Assembly (NCBI GenBank): GCA_949927415.1
Contig: CATLFB010000004.1
Coordinates: 62,001-126,000 of the forward strand
DNA from: an uncultured Candidatus Melainabacteria bacterium
GTDB lineage: Bacteria > Cyanobacteriota > Vampirovibrionia > Gastranaerophilales > Gastranaerophilaceae
DNA: 64,000 bases
Direction: 5' to 3'
Of the stretch, positions 34,299 through 41,495 are shown piece after piece; the first letter of the stretch is position 1; every line of letters begins with the position of its first letter. A program made the position numbers and the translations under genes. The notes under the pieces were generated by a model. It was given only the letters and a program-made list of their open reading frames with translations. It searched no databases and was not told the DNA's origin.

Positions 34299-35816
34299 AT
34301 GGGGTTAAACTTAAACAACATCGACCAGCGCCCGTATGTCGTAAAAGACAACAGAACTCCCGTCAGAAAAAAACAGGACGAGGATGCGAAGAACCCTGCG
34401 CTTGAAGCCAAGCAGGAAGAGCGCGCTGCAAATCAATCCAAAAGCCGCGGTTTGCAATACACAGAACAAAAAACCCCTGTCAGCAATTACTACCCGAATA
34501 TAAACCCCGAAACACGCACGCAAGCGCAATACAACCAATATACAACAACTGCATCAGGCGCGGCTCCTTCTTACACCAGAACCGCAACAGAAGCACCAGC
34601 TTCCGGCGCGCGCTCAGCGAGCATAAATATTGCGCAAATTCTTAAAGATTTTAAAAACACTGCAGTTGCCATCGGCACCCCGGCGGATTTGAGCAGCGAA
34701 ATAAACAACAGAATAAGCCTTATTCAAGCCGAAGTTTCAAAAGAAAACCCTGACACCGGACTTGTAAAATCAGATTTGATGAATGCATCAAGAAGGCTTG
34801 ACCGATATATCTCACAGACCCTCAACAAAGATTCAAAAGTTGTTGAAAACTGGGTGAGCGCACTATTCTTGCAGGACATTGATTTCAGCTACAACGAAAA
34901 CAATATCAACCCGCAATTTCTGGTAAAATTTCCGGAAGGTTCAACCGAACAGCCGAAGAAAGCAGAAGCGCCCCAAACAATAAGCGAAACAGAAGTCACA
35001 AGCGGAGTTGAAAAAGCTGAGCAAGAAGATGCTGCACCGACAAAAGTTTTCATCCCGCAGGACAAGGAATTAAAATCTTTATTTTTGCAATCAAAAAGAC
35101 TTGCTTACGCAAACGAGCCGCAAAAGGCTATTTTGAACTTTCAAAAAGCGCTCAAACGCGCGCAGGAAGTCGGCGACAGAGAAACCGGCGCAAAGATTTA
35201 TTTTGAAGTCGGAAAAATCTACGACGAGCATGATTATTACGCTCAGGCGCTCAAAAGTTACAACAAATCTTTAGAGCAAACAACCGACAACAATGTCAGA
35301 ACAAAAGCGCATTATTCAATGGCGCAGATTTACGATGACGTAAATCAGATTAAACCCGCGCTTGATCACTATTACAGTTCGGCAGCTTACGGCGGAGAGT
35401 CTGAAAACCTTGCGGCGCAGTCAACTTCGCTTACAAAAATGGGAAACATCTACACTGATATGTATGAACAGGATGCGCTGGATTATTTGACTGTAGCTGA
35501 CGTGCTGGCGGCAGAGACTGACAATGCGAAAGTTAAGGGTTATGTTTCCTCAAGTCTTGCAAAGGCTTACGACAAATTCGGCGAGCCGCAGGAAGCATTA
35601 AAATCATATTCAAAAGCGGTTAAACATTATTCAGACGCGAATTCACCGCTAAAAGCCGCTCAAAGCTACATGGACGCCGCTGAAATCATGATTGATTACG
35701 GCTGCAACAACAAGGCGCGCGGACTTCTGCAAAAAGCCCGCAACAGCGCGCTTCAGGCATCAGACACTCAATTAATCGGTCAAATAGAGCAAAAACTTTC
35801 GGAACTTGCGGCCTAA
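34299..35816 (+). CDS. TPR-repeat protein with disordered N-terminal region
   Basis: 505 aa. Residues 1-105 are polar and low-complexity (Asn, Gln, Lys, Thr) with no signal peptide, 110-215 helical, 220-255 acidic linker. From about 260 to the end there are at least six tetratricopeptide repeats (AYANEPQKAILNFQKALKRA, YFEVGKIYDEHDYYAQALKSY, SSSLAKAYDKFGEPQEALKSY). A scaffold for protein contacts; partner unknown. No clear Shine-Dalgarno precedes the ATG. A symmetric terminator follows. Confidence 0.85.
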   Translation: MGLNLNNIDQRPYVVKDNRTPVRKKQDEDAKNPALEAKQEERAANQSKSRGLQYTEQKTPVSNYYPNINPETRTQAQYNQYTTTASGAAPSYTRTATEAPASGARSASINIAQILKDFKNTAVAIGTPADLSSEINNRISLIQAEVSKENPDTGLVKSDLMNASRRLDRYISQTLNKDSKVVENWVSALFLQDIDFSYNENNINPQFLVKFPEGSTEQPKKAEAPQTISETEVTSGVEKAEQEDAAPTKVFIPQDKELKSLFLQSKRLAYANEPQKAILNFQKALKRAQEVGDRETGAKIYFEVGKIYDEHDYYAQALKSYNKSLEQTTDNNVRTKAHYSMAQIYDDVNQIKPALDHYYSSAAYGGESENLAAQSTSLTKMGNIYTDMYEQDALDYLTVADVLAAETDNAKVKGYVSSSLAKAYDKFGEPQEALKSYSKAVKHYSDANSPLKAAQSYMDAAEIMIDYGCNNKARGLLQKARNSALQASDTQLIGQIEQKLSELAA

Positions 35817-35841
35817 ATTCCGCCCAATATAGACTTACACA

Positions 35842-35871
35842 AAAAAGGATACTTAAAAAAGTATCCTTTTT
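35842..35871. terminator. Bidirectional terminator between the TPR gene and the 35900 gene
   Basis: Perfect 13-bp stem AAAAAGGATACTT / AAGTATCCTTTTT with a 4-nt loop, usable from both sides because A and T runs flank it. Confidence 0.85.
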
Positions 35872-35899
35872 AAGTATTCATTTTTAGAGGTTTTAAACC

Positions 35900-36088
35900 C
35901 TATTTTTTAACGTCGTCTTTAATAATTATGAGGTTGTTTGCGATTTTCATAGCGCATGTCGGCAAAACAACATGATTAAGCCCGTCTGCAATACTGATAA
36001 TGCTTTTTGCTTTCAAAGTCACATCTTCGCCTTTGTACTGGAATGTGTAATCGGTGTCTCTGTCTGAACGAATAGTTATTTTGTCCAT
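35900..36088 (-). CDS. Small hypothetical protein, 62 aa
   Basis: Start at 36088, set by GGGAG five bases before the ATG. Reads MDKITIRSDRDTDYTFQYKG, then a beta-rich body with VVLPTCAMKIANNLIIIKDD. No family recognised; looks like a small soluble beta domain. It stands alone between the nucleotidyltransferase-like gene and a terminator. Confidence 0.65.
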   Translation of the reverse strand: MDKITIRSDRDTDYTFQYKGEDVTLKAKSIISIADGLNHVVLPTCAMKIANNLIIIKDDVKK

Positions 36089-36156
36089 AATTTCTCCCTC
36101 ATAATCGGTTAACAATTCTGTATTATACTACAATTTTGAAAATAAATCAAGCGCCG

Positions 36157-36501
36157 TTATTCTAAACCCTTGTCCTGCTTAATTCCCAGAGGATTGAAGA
36201 AAACTCCTTCTTCCATAACCTCCTCATACAAATCTTCGTCCTTTTTAAAACCTTCCATTGTATACGGGTACAAATCTATGCAAACATCAAGTTCCGTCTC
36301 AATTTTGCCGATAATCGGCCAAATCAGTTCGCGCTTTGACTTGTCTTCCGTGTCAAATATCGCAACAAGTTCGATATCTTCATCCGCATGGTCTTTGCCG
36401 TCAAGGTATTCGCCAAAAAGATACAACCCTTTAAAATCCTCAAATTTCTTCCTGAAAGAATTCGAAAGGATTTTAATCACTTCATTAAGTTTTTCAGACA
36501 T
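36157..36501 (-). CDS. Nucleotidyltransferase-fold protein with degenerate active site
   Basis: 114 aa from ATG 36501, which has AGGAG upstream and overlaps the hisS stop by 8 bp. The pattern GLYLFGEYLDGKDHADEDIELVAIF (split near residues 26-50) follows the MNT/KNTase layout GSxxxGxxxxxxDxD, but the signature Ser is Glu and the metal-binding Asp pair is Glu-x-x-Glu-like. The fold is plausible and catalysis doubtful. MNT proteins often pair with HEPN partners, but none is adjacent. Co-translation with hisS is the only context clue. Confidence 0.65.
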   Translation of the reverse strand: MSEKLNEVIKILSNSFRKKFEDFKGLYLFGEYLDGKDHADEDIELVAIFDTEDKSKRELIWPIIGKIETELDVCIDLYPYTMEGFKKDEDLYEEVMEEGVFFNPLGIKQDKGLE

Positions 36502-37738
36502 TTTTATATTCACTCCTGAGTTGAACCCTGTCAAGACGCTTTTGCTGTGCGGTTGACAGATTTTTTACAGAAACCGTATTGGTATTAATTTCATCTTCGC
36601 CCAAAATAAATGCGTATTTTGCAACCTTTGAAGCCTTTTCCAATTGTTTTGTGAACTTCTTATTCTGCAAATCAAATTCAACATTTAATCCGGCATTCCT
36701 GAGTTCTTCCGCTAACTTGAAAGCATCCGCCGCGGAATTTGAGACAATAAACCCGTCAAGTTTTTCAGGCTCGACCTTTTCAATCAAAGAAATCAAACGC
36801 TCCATACCCATTGCCCAGCCGACAGCCGGAGTATCTTCTCCGCCAAGGTTTCGAACAAGGCTGTCGTAACGTCCGCCGCCGCAGACAGCATTTTGAGAAC
36901 CCAGATTGTTAGATTTGATTTCAAAAACCGTGCGGTTGTAATAGTCCAAACCTCTTACAAGAAGTTTGTTCTCAACATATTTGACGCCCAGAGTATCAAG
37001 GTATGTTTTCAATTTTGAATAATGTTCAGCGCACTCTTCGCAAATAAAGTCCGACTGAATAACTGCCTTGATTTCGGGCTTTTCAAAAATTTCTTTGCAA
37101 CTCTCGACTTTGCAGTCTAAAAGTCTCAAAGGATTTTTTTCATAACGATTTTGGCAGTCTTCACAAAGATTTTCAAATTCAGGTTTCAAAACCTCTTTAA
37201 TTTTGGTTTTGTATTCATCCCTGCATTTCGGGCATCCTAAAGAATTTATTTCAACTTCCAAATCGTTTAAACCAAGTGATTTCAGATAATTTACGGCAAG
37301 CAAAATCGCCTCAGCATCAGCCGACGGCTCTTTAACGCCAAACATTTCTACACCCACCTGATGAAATTGGCGCTGGCGGCCTGCCTGCGGACGCTCGTAG
37401 CGGAACATCGGGCCTTTGTACCACAATTTTACCGGAGCTGAAAGCCTAGACATACCGTTTTCAATATACGAACGCACAACTCCTGCGGTATTTTCCGGTC
37501 TAAGTGTCAGCGAGCGTTCACTTTTTTCGAATGTATACATTTCTTTGTTCACAATATCGGTTGTATCGCCGACTCCGCGCGCAAAAAGTTCGGTAACTTC
37601 AAAAATCGGGGTTCTGATTTCTTTGTAACCGTATTTTGTAAAAATCTCAAGCGCGTTTTTTTCCAGCAAATGCCACATCGGCGCGTCTTGCGGAAGTATA
37701 TCTTTTGTCCCTTTTACTACATTTATAATCTTTGCCAT
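36494..37738 (-). CDS. hisS: Histidyl-tRNA synthetase
   Basis: Class II synthetase, 414 aa from ATG 37738. VVKGTKDILPQDAPMW at the N-terminus, RTPIFEVTELFARGVGDTTDIV, TLRPENTAGVVRSYIENGM, motif 2 GPMFRYERPQAGRQRQFHQ, LVRGLDYYNRTVFE and motif 3 VGWAMGMERL are all present. Around residues 195-240 there is a cysteine-rich insertion (CPKC, CEDC, CEEC) that looks like zinc binding. The start is fixed by a consensus promoter six bases upstream; longer readings cross that promoter. Confidence 0.95.
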   Translation of the reverse strand: MAKIINVVKGTKDILPQDAPMWHLLEKNALEIFTKYGYKEIRTPIFEVTELFARGVGDTTDIVNKEMYTFEKSERSLTLRPENTAGVVRSYIENGMSRLSAPVKLWYKGPMFRYERPQAGRQRQFHQVGVEMFGVKEPSADAEAILLAVNYLKSLGLNDLEVEINSLGCPKCRDEYKTKIKEVLKPEFENLCEDCQNRYEKNPLRLLDCKVESCKEIFEKPEIKAVIQSDFICEECAEHYSKLKTYLDTLGVKYVENKLLVRGLDYYNRTVFEIKSNNLGSQNAVCGGGRYDSLVRNLGGEDTPAVGWAMGMERLISLIEKVEPEKLDGFIVSNSAADAFKLAEELRNAGLNVEFDLQNKKFTKQLEKASKVAKYAFILGEDEINTNTVSVKNLSTAQQKRLDRVQLRSEYKNV

Positions 37739-37773
37739 AAGATGATTATATTTTGAGCATATAAATTTGTCAA
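37739..37773 (-). promoter_or_regulatory. Consensus sigma-70 promoter giving a leaderless hisS mRNA
   Basis: Minus strand: TTGACA (plus 37768-37773), 17-bp spacer, TATAAT (37745-37750), CATCTT, then the hisS ATG at 37738. Both hexamers are perfect consensus, so the transcription start should fall on or next to the A of ATG. Confidence 0.8.
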
Positions 37774-37912
37774 CAAATGCGGCGGCGCTTGATTTTTGAA
37801 CCGATTTATTAACTTTTGTAAACATTTTTGCGATATAAAGCAATTATGATGGAATAATATACTTTATATATGTATAAGAGATATAGAGTTTCTGAACCTA
37901 AGGAGATTTACC

Positions 37913-38128
37913 ATGTCTGAATTGAGGATAGATGGCGACTATAAAGTAAATAAAGGATACGAAGATTACTCTTCTCAATCCGTAAAAGGCCGCGACGACG
38001 AATTCAAAAAGAAAATGAATTCAATACATGTGGCAAACAGTATTGCGTATATGCCGCCGGGCGGAATCGGCGGTTTGCTGAACGGAAGCTCCGGCACGCA
38101 AAACACAAACACTGCAAGTTACACATAA
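37913..38128 (+). CDS. Small hypothetical protein, 71 aa
   Basis: AAGGAG precedes the ATG by seven bases. Charged N-terminal half (MSELRIDGDYKVNKGYEDYS), then a short Gly/Pro/Ser/Asn-rich tail (MPPGGIGGLLNGSSG). No family, signal peptide or membrane helix. It is divergent from hisS and sits 61 bp before coaX, which has its own promoter. Function unknown. Confidence 0.6.
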   Translation: MSELRIDGDYKVNKGYEDYSSQSVKGRDDEFKKKMNSIHVANSIAYMPPGGIGGLLNGSSGTQNTNTASYT

Positions 38129-38156
38129 GGTTTAATTTTGCAGAAAAATTTTCTTA

Positions 38157-38165
38157 TGCTAAAAT
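38157..38165 (+). promoter_or_regulatory. coaX extended -10 promoter element
   Basis: TGC-TAAAAT at 38157-38165, 24 bases before the coaX ATG, with GCGAGG as ribosome binding site in between. The same TGC-TAwAAT form occurs before dnaX, ribD and gatB. Confidence 0.5.
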
Positions 38166-38189
38166 AGTTCTCAAAGCGAGGACTATTTT

Positions 38190-38957
38190 ATGCTGTTAAC
38201 GGCAGATATCGGAAATACGAGTATTACACTGGGTTTGTTTGAGGATGATGCATTGGTTGAAGAATTCAGACTTGCATCGGACAAGGATTTGCCCCTGGAA
38301 GAGTATGAAGTGCTTTTGAAGTCGTTATTTAAGGATTTCAAAATTGACGGATGCATTATATCGTCAGTTGTAGAAGAGTTGAATGAAAAATTTAAAACGG
38401 CAGTCAAAAACGTTTTCAAATTTGAGCCGTTATTTTTAAGCGTTGACATTAATACAGGAATCAAGATTGCCCTGCAGAACCCGCGCGAAGCCGGCGCTGA
38501 CAGGATTGCGAACGCGGCAGGCGCTTATGTTTTGTATGAAAAGCCTGTAATTGTTATTGATTTTGGAACTGCGACGTCATTTGACATTGTGAACAAAGAG
38601 GGCGAATTTATCGGAGGCGTTATCGCGCCGGGCCTTAATTTACAATTAAAAACGCTGAACAAATTCACCTCGAAATTACCGCGGATTGATGCGGCGATAT
38701 CTAAACGGGCGATTGGAGACAACACGGTTGATGCGATTTTATCGGGTGTAATCAGGGGGTCTGCAAGCATGATAGACGGGCTTGTGGAGCAGTGCGAAAA
38801 AGAACTTGGCGGGCGTGCGGTTCTTGTTGCAACCGGCGGATATTCAAGTTTGATAGCAGAATACATGAAGCGTCCGTTTGATTACATAAATCCGACTCTG
38901 ACGCTTGAGGGCTTGAGATATCTTTACCGTTTAAACAGCCTGCCTGCAGAGGTTTAA
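38190..38957 (+). CDS. coaX: Type III pantothenate kinase
   Basis: ASKHA-fold kinase, first step of CoA synthesis from pantothenate. 255 aa. DIGNTSITLGLFEDD (phosphate 1), NPREAGADRIANAAGAYV (substrate site), VIDFGTATSFDIV (phosphate 2) and ATGGYSSLIAEYM with PTLTLEGLRYLY. With panD at 63264 it shows CoA synthesis, although the two are far apart. Convergent with the next gene, with 7 bp between stops. Confidence 0.95.
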   Translation: MLLTADIGNTSITLGLFEDDALVEEFRLASDKDLPLEEYEVLLKSLFKDFKIDGCIISSVVEELNEKFKTAVKNVFKFEPLFLSVDINTGIKIALQNPREAGADRIANAAGAYVLYEKPVIVIDFGTATSFDIVNKEGEFIGGVIAPGLNLQLKTLNKFTSKLPRIDAAISKRAIGDNTVDAILSGVIRGSASMIDGLVEQCEKELGGRAVLVATGGYSSLIAEYMKRPFDYINPTLTLEGLRYLYRLNSLPAEV

Positions 38958-38964
38958 TTAAACA

Positions 38965-39888
38965 TTACCACCAATCTTTATATTTTAAGTTGAATTTGAA
39001 TTTATTTGCAGCGATAAGTTTTTGGGCTTTTTCATCAATAAATTGGCTGAGGGCTTTAAGAATTTCATCATCGTAACCCGCGGCAGCAAATTTGTTACGC
39101 AGCTTATTCAGGTTAGCTAAAGAATCGCCATCGTATTGGATTCTTTTAATTGTATTACTACTGCGCATATCACTGATTGGAAAACTTGCCTGACCAGAAG
39201 GGTGGTTTGTGAAGGCATATCCTCTGTTAAAAATTTCATACATTTCGCCTTTATAGCCGACGATTTCCGGACATTTTGAATCCAGATGAAAAATATTGAT
39301 TTTCGCATCAGGATTAGATTTTTTCAAAACATGAAACATCGCACCCAGAGTCAACTCGTGACGGTCATGCCAGTATCCGTCGCCAGGGACAAGCGAGGCT
39401 GAGGTATAACCTTCTTTCATAAAAATCTTTATCAAATCTTTGAAATCTTCTTCAGGCGTATTGTAGTAGGCATGATACAAAAAATGGGTGTTTTTATCCT
39501 TGTTAAAAAGATACATAACTGAGCAATCAAAAACACATGATGTCGAAAGCGGCCTGTCAGCTTTTGATTTCAGAAAACATCCGGCCCAACCGCCTATGTT
39601 GGTTGAGAACCCTGACTTGCAAATTTTATCATAATCTTCATCCATAACGGCATCAGCAAAATCAACCAAGGGTTTTGAGCCGTCGCATACGGTTCCGAAT
39701 TGTCCGGGTCTTACATTTTTAATTCTACTGAGACAATCTGAAGGAGAATGAACTCTGACAAACAAATCTTTTAACGCTTTTGGCTTGAAACTTATGCCAA
39801 AACTCGGAGTTGACAGAGTGGCAGTGGCAAGAGATTTGCTCGTGTTTATCTGATAAATTTTATAATTGGGGTAATCTTGAATTCTCAT
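38965..39888 (-). CDS. Hypothetical protein with FxG-like leader and a deamidase-like Cys/His pattern
   Basis: 307 aa, unnamed. The leader contains TPSFGISFKPK (about residues 28-37), close to the shared FxG type. The core has LSTSCVFDCSVMYLF (114-128) and THFLYHAYYNTP (134-145): Cys118 and Cys122, then His135 and His139. An LSxxC block followed about 17 residues later by a His in an FxYHx strand resembles the CheD/CNF1/BLF1 deamidase fold. Other conserved-looking blocks are GYWHDRHELT and a C-terminal helical region. No signal peptide. The enzyme idea is inference; a thiol protease or transglutaminase-like fold is equally possible. Confidence 0.6.
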   Translation of the reverse strand: MRIQDYPNYKIYQINTSKSLATATLSTPSFGISFKPKALKDLFVRVHSPSDCLSRIKNVRPGQFGTVCDGSKPLVDFADAVMDEDYDKICKSGFSTNIGGWAGCFLKSKADRPLSTSCVFDCSVMYLFNKDKNTHFLYHAYYNTPEEDFKDLIKIFMKEGYTSASLVPGDGYWHDRHELTLGAMFHVLKKSNPDAKINIFHLDSKCPEIVGYKGEMYEIFNRGYAFTNHPSGQASFPISDMRSSNTIKRIQYDGDSLANLNKLRNKFAAAGYDDEILKALSQFIDEKAQKLIAANKFKFNLKYKDWW

Positions 39889-39925
39889 TATGAGATATAA
39901 AAACCAAACAAAAAATTTTTTGCGG

Positions 39926-40540
39926 CTAAATATTATATGTAAACTGCAAAAAATTTCCCATCAAATTTTCGTTCCAAACCTGAACATCAGAAGGCACAGA
40001 AAGAACTACCGGTGCAAAATTCCAAATATATTTGATATTTGCTTTAATAAGAAAATCCGCTGTGCTTTGCGCAAATTCCTTTGGAACAGTCAAAATCGCA
40101 ATATCGACGCCGGATTTTTTGCATAAATTCGGAAGCTTTTCTATATCAAGAATAAGTTTGCTGTTAACACTTTGACCGATTTTTTTGCTGTCATTGTCAA
40201 AAAGCGCAATAATATTCAATCCATAGTTTGTAAAATTGTCGTATTTTGCAAGCGCCATGCCAAGATTTCCGGCACCGATAATAAAAGCATTTTTTGTTTT
40301 GGCAAAGCCAAGAGTTTTTTCAATTGCTTTTTTCATTTCTTTTACAATGTAGCCGGAGCGGCTTTTGCCGGAAGTGTTCAGGACACTGATGTCTTTGCGC
40401 ACCTGTGAATCGTCGATATTCAACAAACTTGCAATCTGGTTGCTTGCTATAAATTCAATATTATTCTTTATGTAATCATCCAGAATGCAATGGTAGAGCG
40501 TGAGGCGCCCTATTACTTTTTCCGAAATTTTCTTTTCCAT
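39926..40540 (-). CDS. rex: Redox-sensing transcriptional repressor Rex
   Basis: NADH-responsive repressor, 204 aa. N-terminal winged helix (residues 1-75) with LLNIDDSQVRKDISVLN, then a Rossmann domain with IIGAGNLGMALAKY (about 90-103) for NAD(H) and a C-terminal domain-swapped helix ending ENLMGNFLQFTYNI. The core matches Rex family sequences, with GKSRSGYIV for the usual GxxGxGY. The ATG is seven bases after TATAAT with no Shine-Dalgarno. Its targets here are unknown; the region upstream has no obvious TTGTGAA-type Rex site. Confidence 0.92.
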   Translation of the reverse strand: MEKKISEKVIGRLTLYHCILDDYIKNNIEFIASNQIASLLNIDDSQVRKDISVLNTSGKSRSGYIVKEMKKAIEKTLGFAKTKNAFIIGAGNLGMALAKYDNFTNYGLNIIALFDNDSKKIGQSVNSKLILDIEKLPNLCKKSGVDIAILTVPKEFAQSTADFLIKANIKYIWNFAPVVLSVPSDVQVWNENLMGNFLQFTYNI

Positions 40541-40553
40541 AATTTATATTATA
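40541..40553 (-). promoter_or_regulatory. rex -10 element, leaderless start
   Basis: TATAAT (plus 40548-40553) lies seven bases before the rex ATG at 40540. TTGCCT 18 bp further upstream is a possible -35. Confidence 0.5.
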
Positions 40554-40980
40554 CACGCTGAATATTTTCTGAGGCAAAATCAAAAAAAATTACAATAGGA
40601 TGTTTCTTCATTATTTCGGATACCGGCACCAAAATTAGAAGTGCAGGTTGACAATAATACAAATAAAAAGAGCGAAAATTATCCGCTCATTTTGATTTGT
40701 ATATGATATTATTGATAGCTAATGATGCTCACGTTTGTATATGAAAGAGCGCAGTTGTGGCAGCAACTGCACCAAAATATTAACGGTTGCACTTCTGCCA
40801 AAGCAAATTGCTTTCGGGGTTGATGTATAACGTTGAAATTAAAGCACAAAACTATGTATATAATATATATACCCCAGATATAGTTCTTTTTAACTATATG
40901 TTAAGAAAAATTAATTCTTAAGAATTAATTTTCGAAGTGCAAACAGTTAAACAAGCGTAGTAACGGCTTATTCAAAAAAT
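40554..40980. other. Structured 430-bp intergenic region, possible small RNA
   Basis: No coding frame. Structures present: GAGCG-N9-CGCTC (about 40671-40689), followed on the minus strand by a T run like a terminator; GCAGTTG-TGGCAG-CAACTGC near 40753-40772; ATATAGTT-N6-AACTATAT at 40878-40899; and a perfect 26-bp palindrome, AAAATTAATTCTT and its complement, at 40907-40932. Two direct copies of a GCTCA...TTTGTATATGA motif lie near 40684 and 40728. A minus-strand transcript ending at the first hairpin is conceivable. Confidence 0.35.
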
Positions 40981-41295
40981 TTAATTAAGTTCGCGGTTTT
41001 CTTCCTGCTTAAGAAATTCGCACATATTTTCAAGTTTGTTATCTTCCATTGCGTCGATAAGTTCTTGAATATCTTTAATCTTATTCAGCGCAAAACTCGT
41101 TTCCGCAATCAAAACGCAATCATTGCATAGCCTGTAATTTCCGTACTGAATAGAGCCTGCAAGGCATTTATACTGGCCGCAGCAGTCGCAGTCAAAAAAC
41201 TCGTTTTCGATATCAGGATTTTCTTCTATATCATCAAGCCGCATTTGTTCGGCGACTTGCTGCATTTCTTCGATTATTTTTTTGTTGTCCGGCAT
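40981..41295 (-). CDS. Hypothetical protein with a Cys4 zinc-ribbon
   Basis: 104 aa. A central knuckle pair CDCCGQYKC (about residues 36-44) and CNDCVL (about 57-62) looks like a treble-clef or zinc ribbon; both flanks are acidic and helical. Such small proteins bind nucleic acid or partners, but no family is recognised. AAAGGA is eight bases before the ATG. A run of ten C on this strand (41327-41336) sits 32 bp upstream of the ATG, next to repeat element B, so its promoter region may be unstable. Confidence 0.65.
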   Translation of the reverse strand: MPDNKKIIEEMQQVAEQMRLDDIEENPDIENEFFDCDCCGQYKCLAGSIQYGNYRLCNDCVLIAETSFALNKIKDIQELIDAMEDNKLENMCEFLKQEENRELN

Positions 41296-41326
41296 TTGTG
41301 GATCCTTTCTTTTGTGGGTGAATGTT

Positions 41327-41336
41327 GGGGGGGGGG
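41327..41336. repeat. Homopolymer G10 tract
   Basis: Ten consecutive G on the plus strand in an AT-rich intergenic region, directly abutting the left arm of repeat element B and 32 bp upstream of the zinc-ribbon gene start. Such tracts are prone to slippage. Confidence 0.85.
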
Positions 41337-41495
41337 AGTGAAAGGTGAAACGTGAGAAGTGAAAAGGCCTTTACCGTAAATTAATCTTGAATAAATTGCA
41401 AAGATATTATTTTAAATTAAACGGATACTGAAATCCTCTGTAAATAGTTAATCTAACGATACGGACTTTTTACCTTTCACCTTTCACGTCTCACT
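41337..41495. repeat. MITE-like element B, diverged relative of 10709-10856
   Basis: Left arm 41337-41369 and right arm 41463-41495 are inverted copies matching at 26 of 33 positions, again made of GTGAAAG/GTGAAAC-type heptamers and ending inward in AAGGCC / AAGTCC. The interior is AT-rich with no frame. The right arm overlaps two bases of the pdxJ stop codon, so the element is packed tightly against that gene. Confidence 0.72.

Noticed and set aside
40541-40560. Rex binding site for autoregulation
   Set aside because: No TTGTGAA-type inverted repeat near the promoter.
40735-40860. tRNA or 6S RNA gene in the rex upstream region
   Set aside because: No T-loop GTTCGA with matching acceptor stem, and no clear 6S-like long stem with central bulge; kept only as a structured region.
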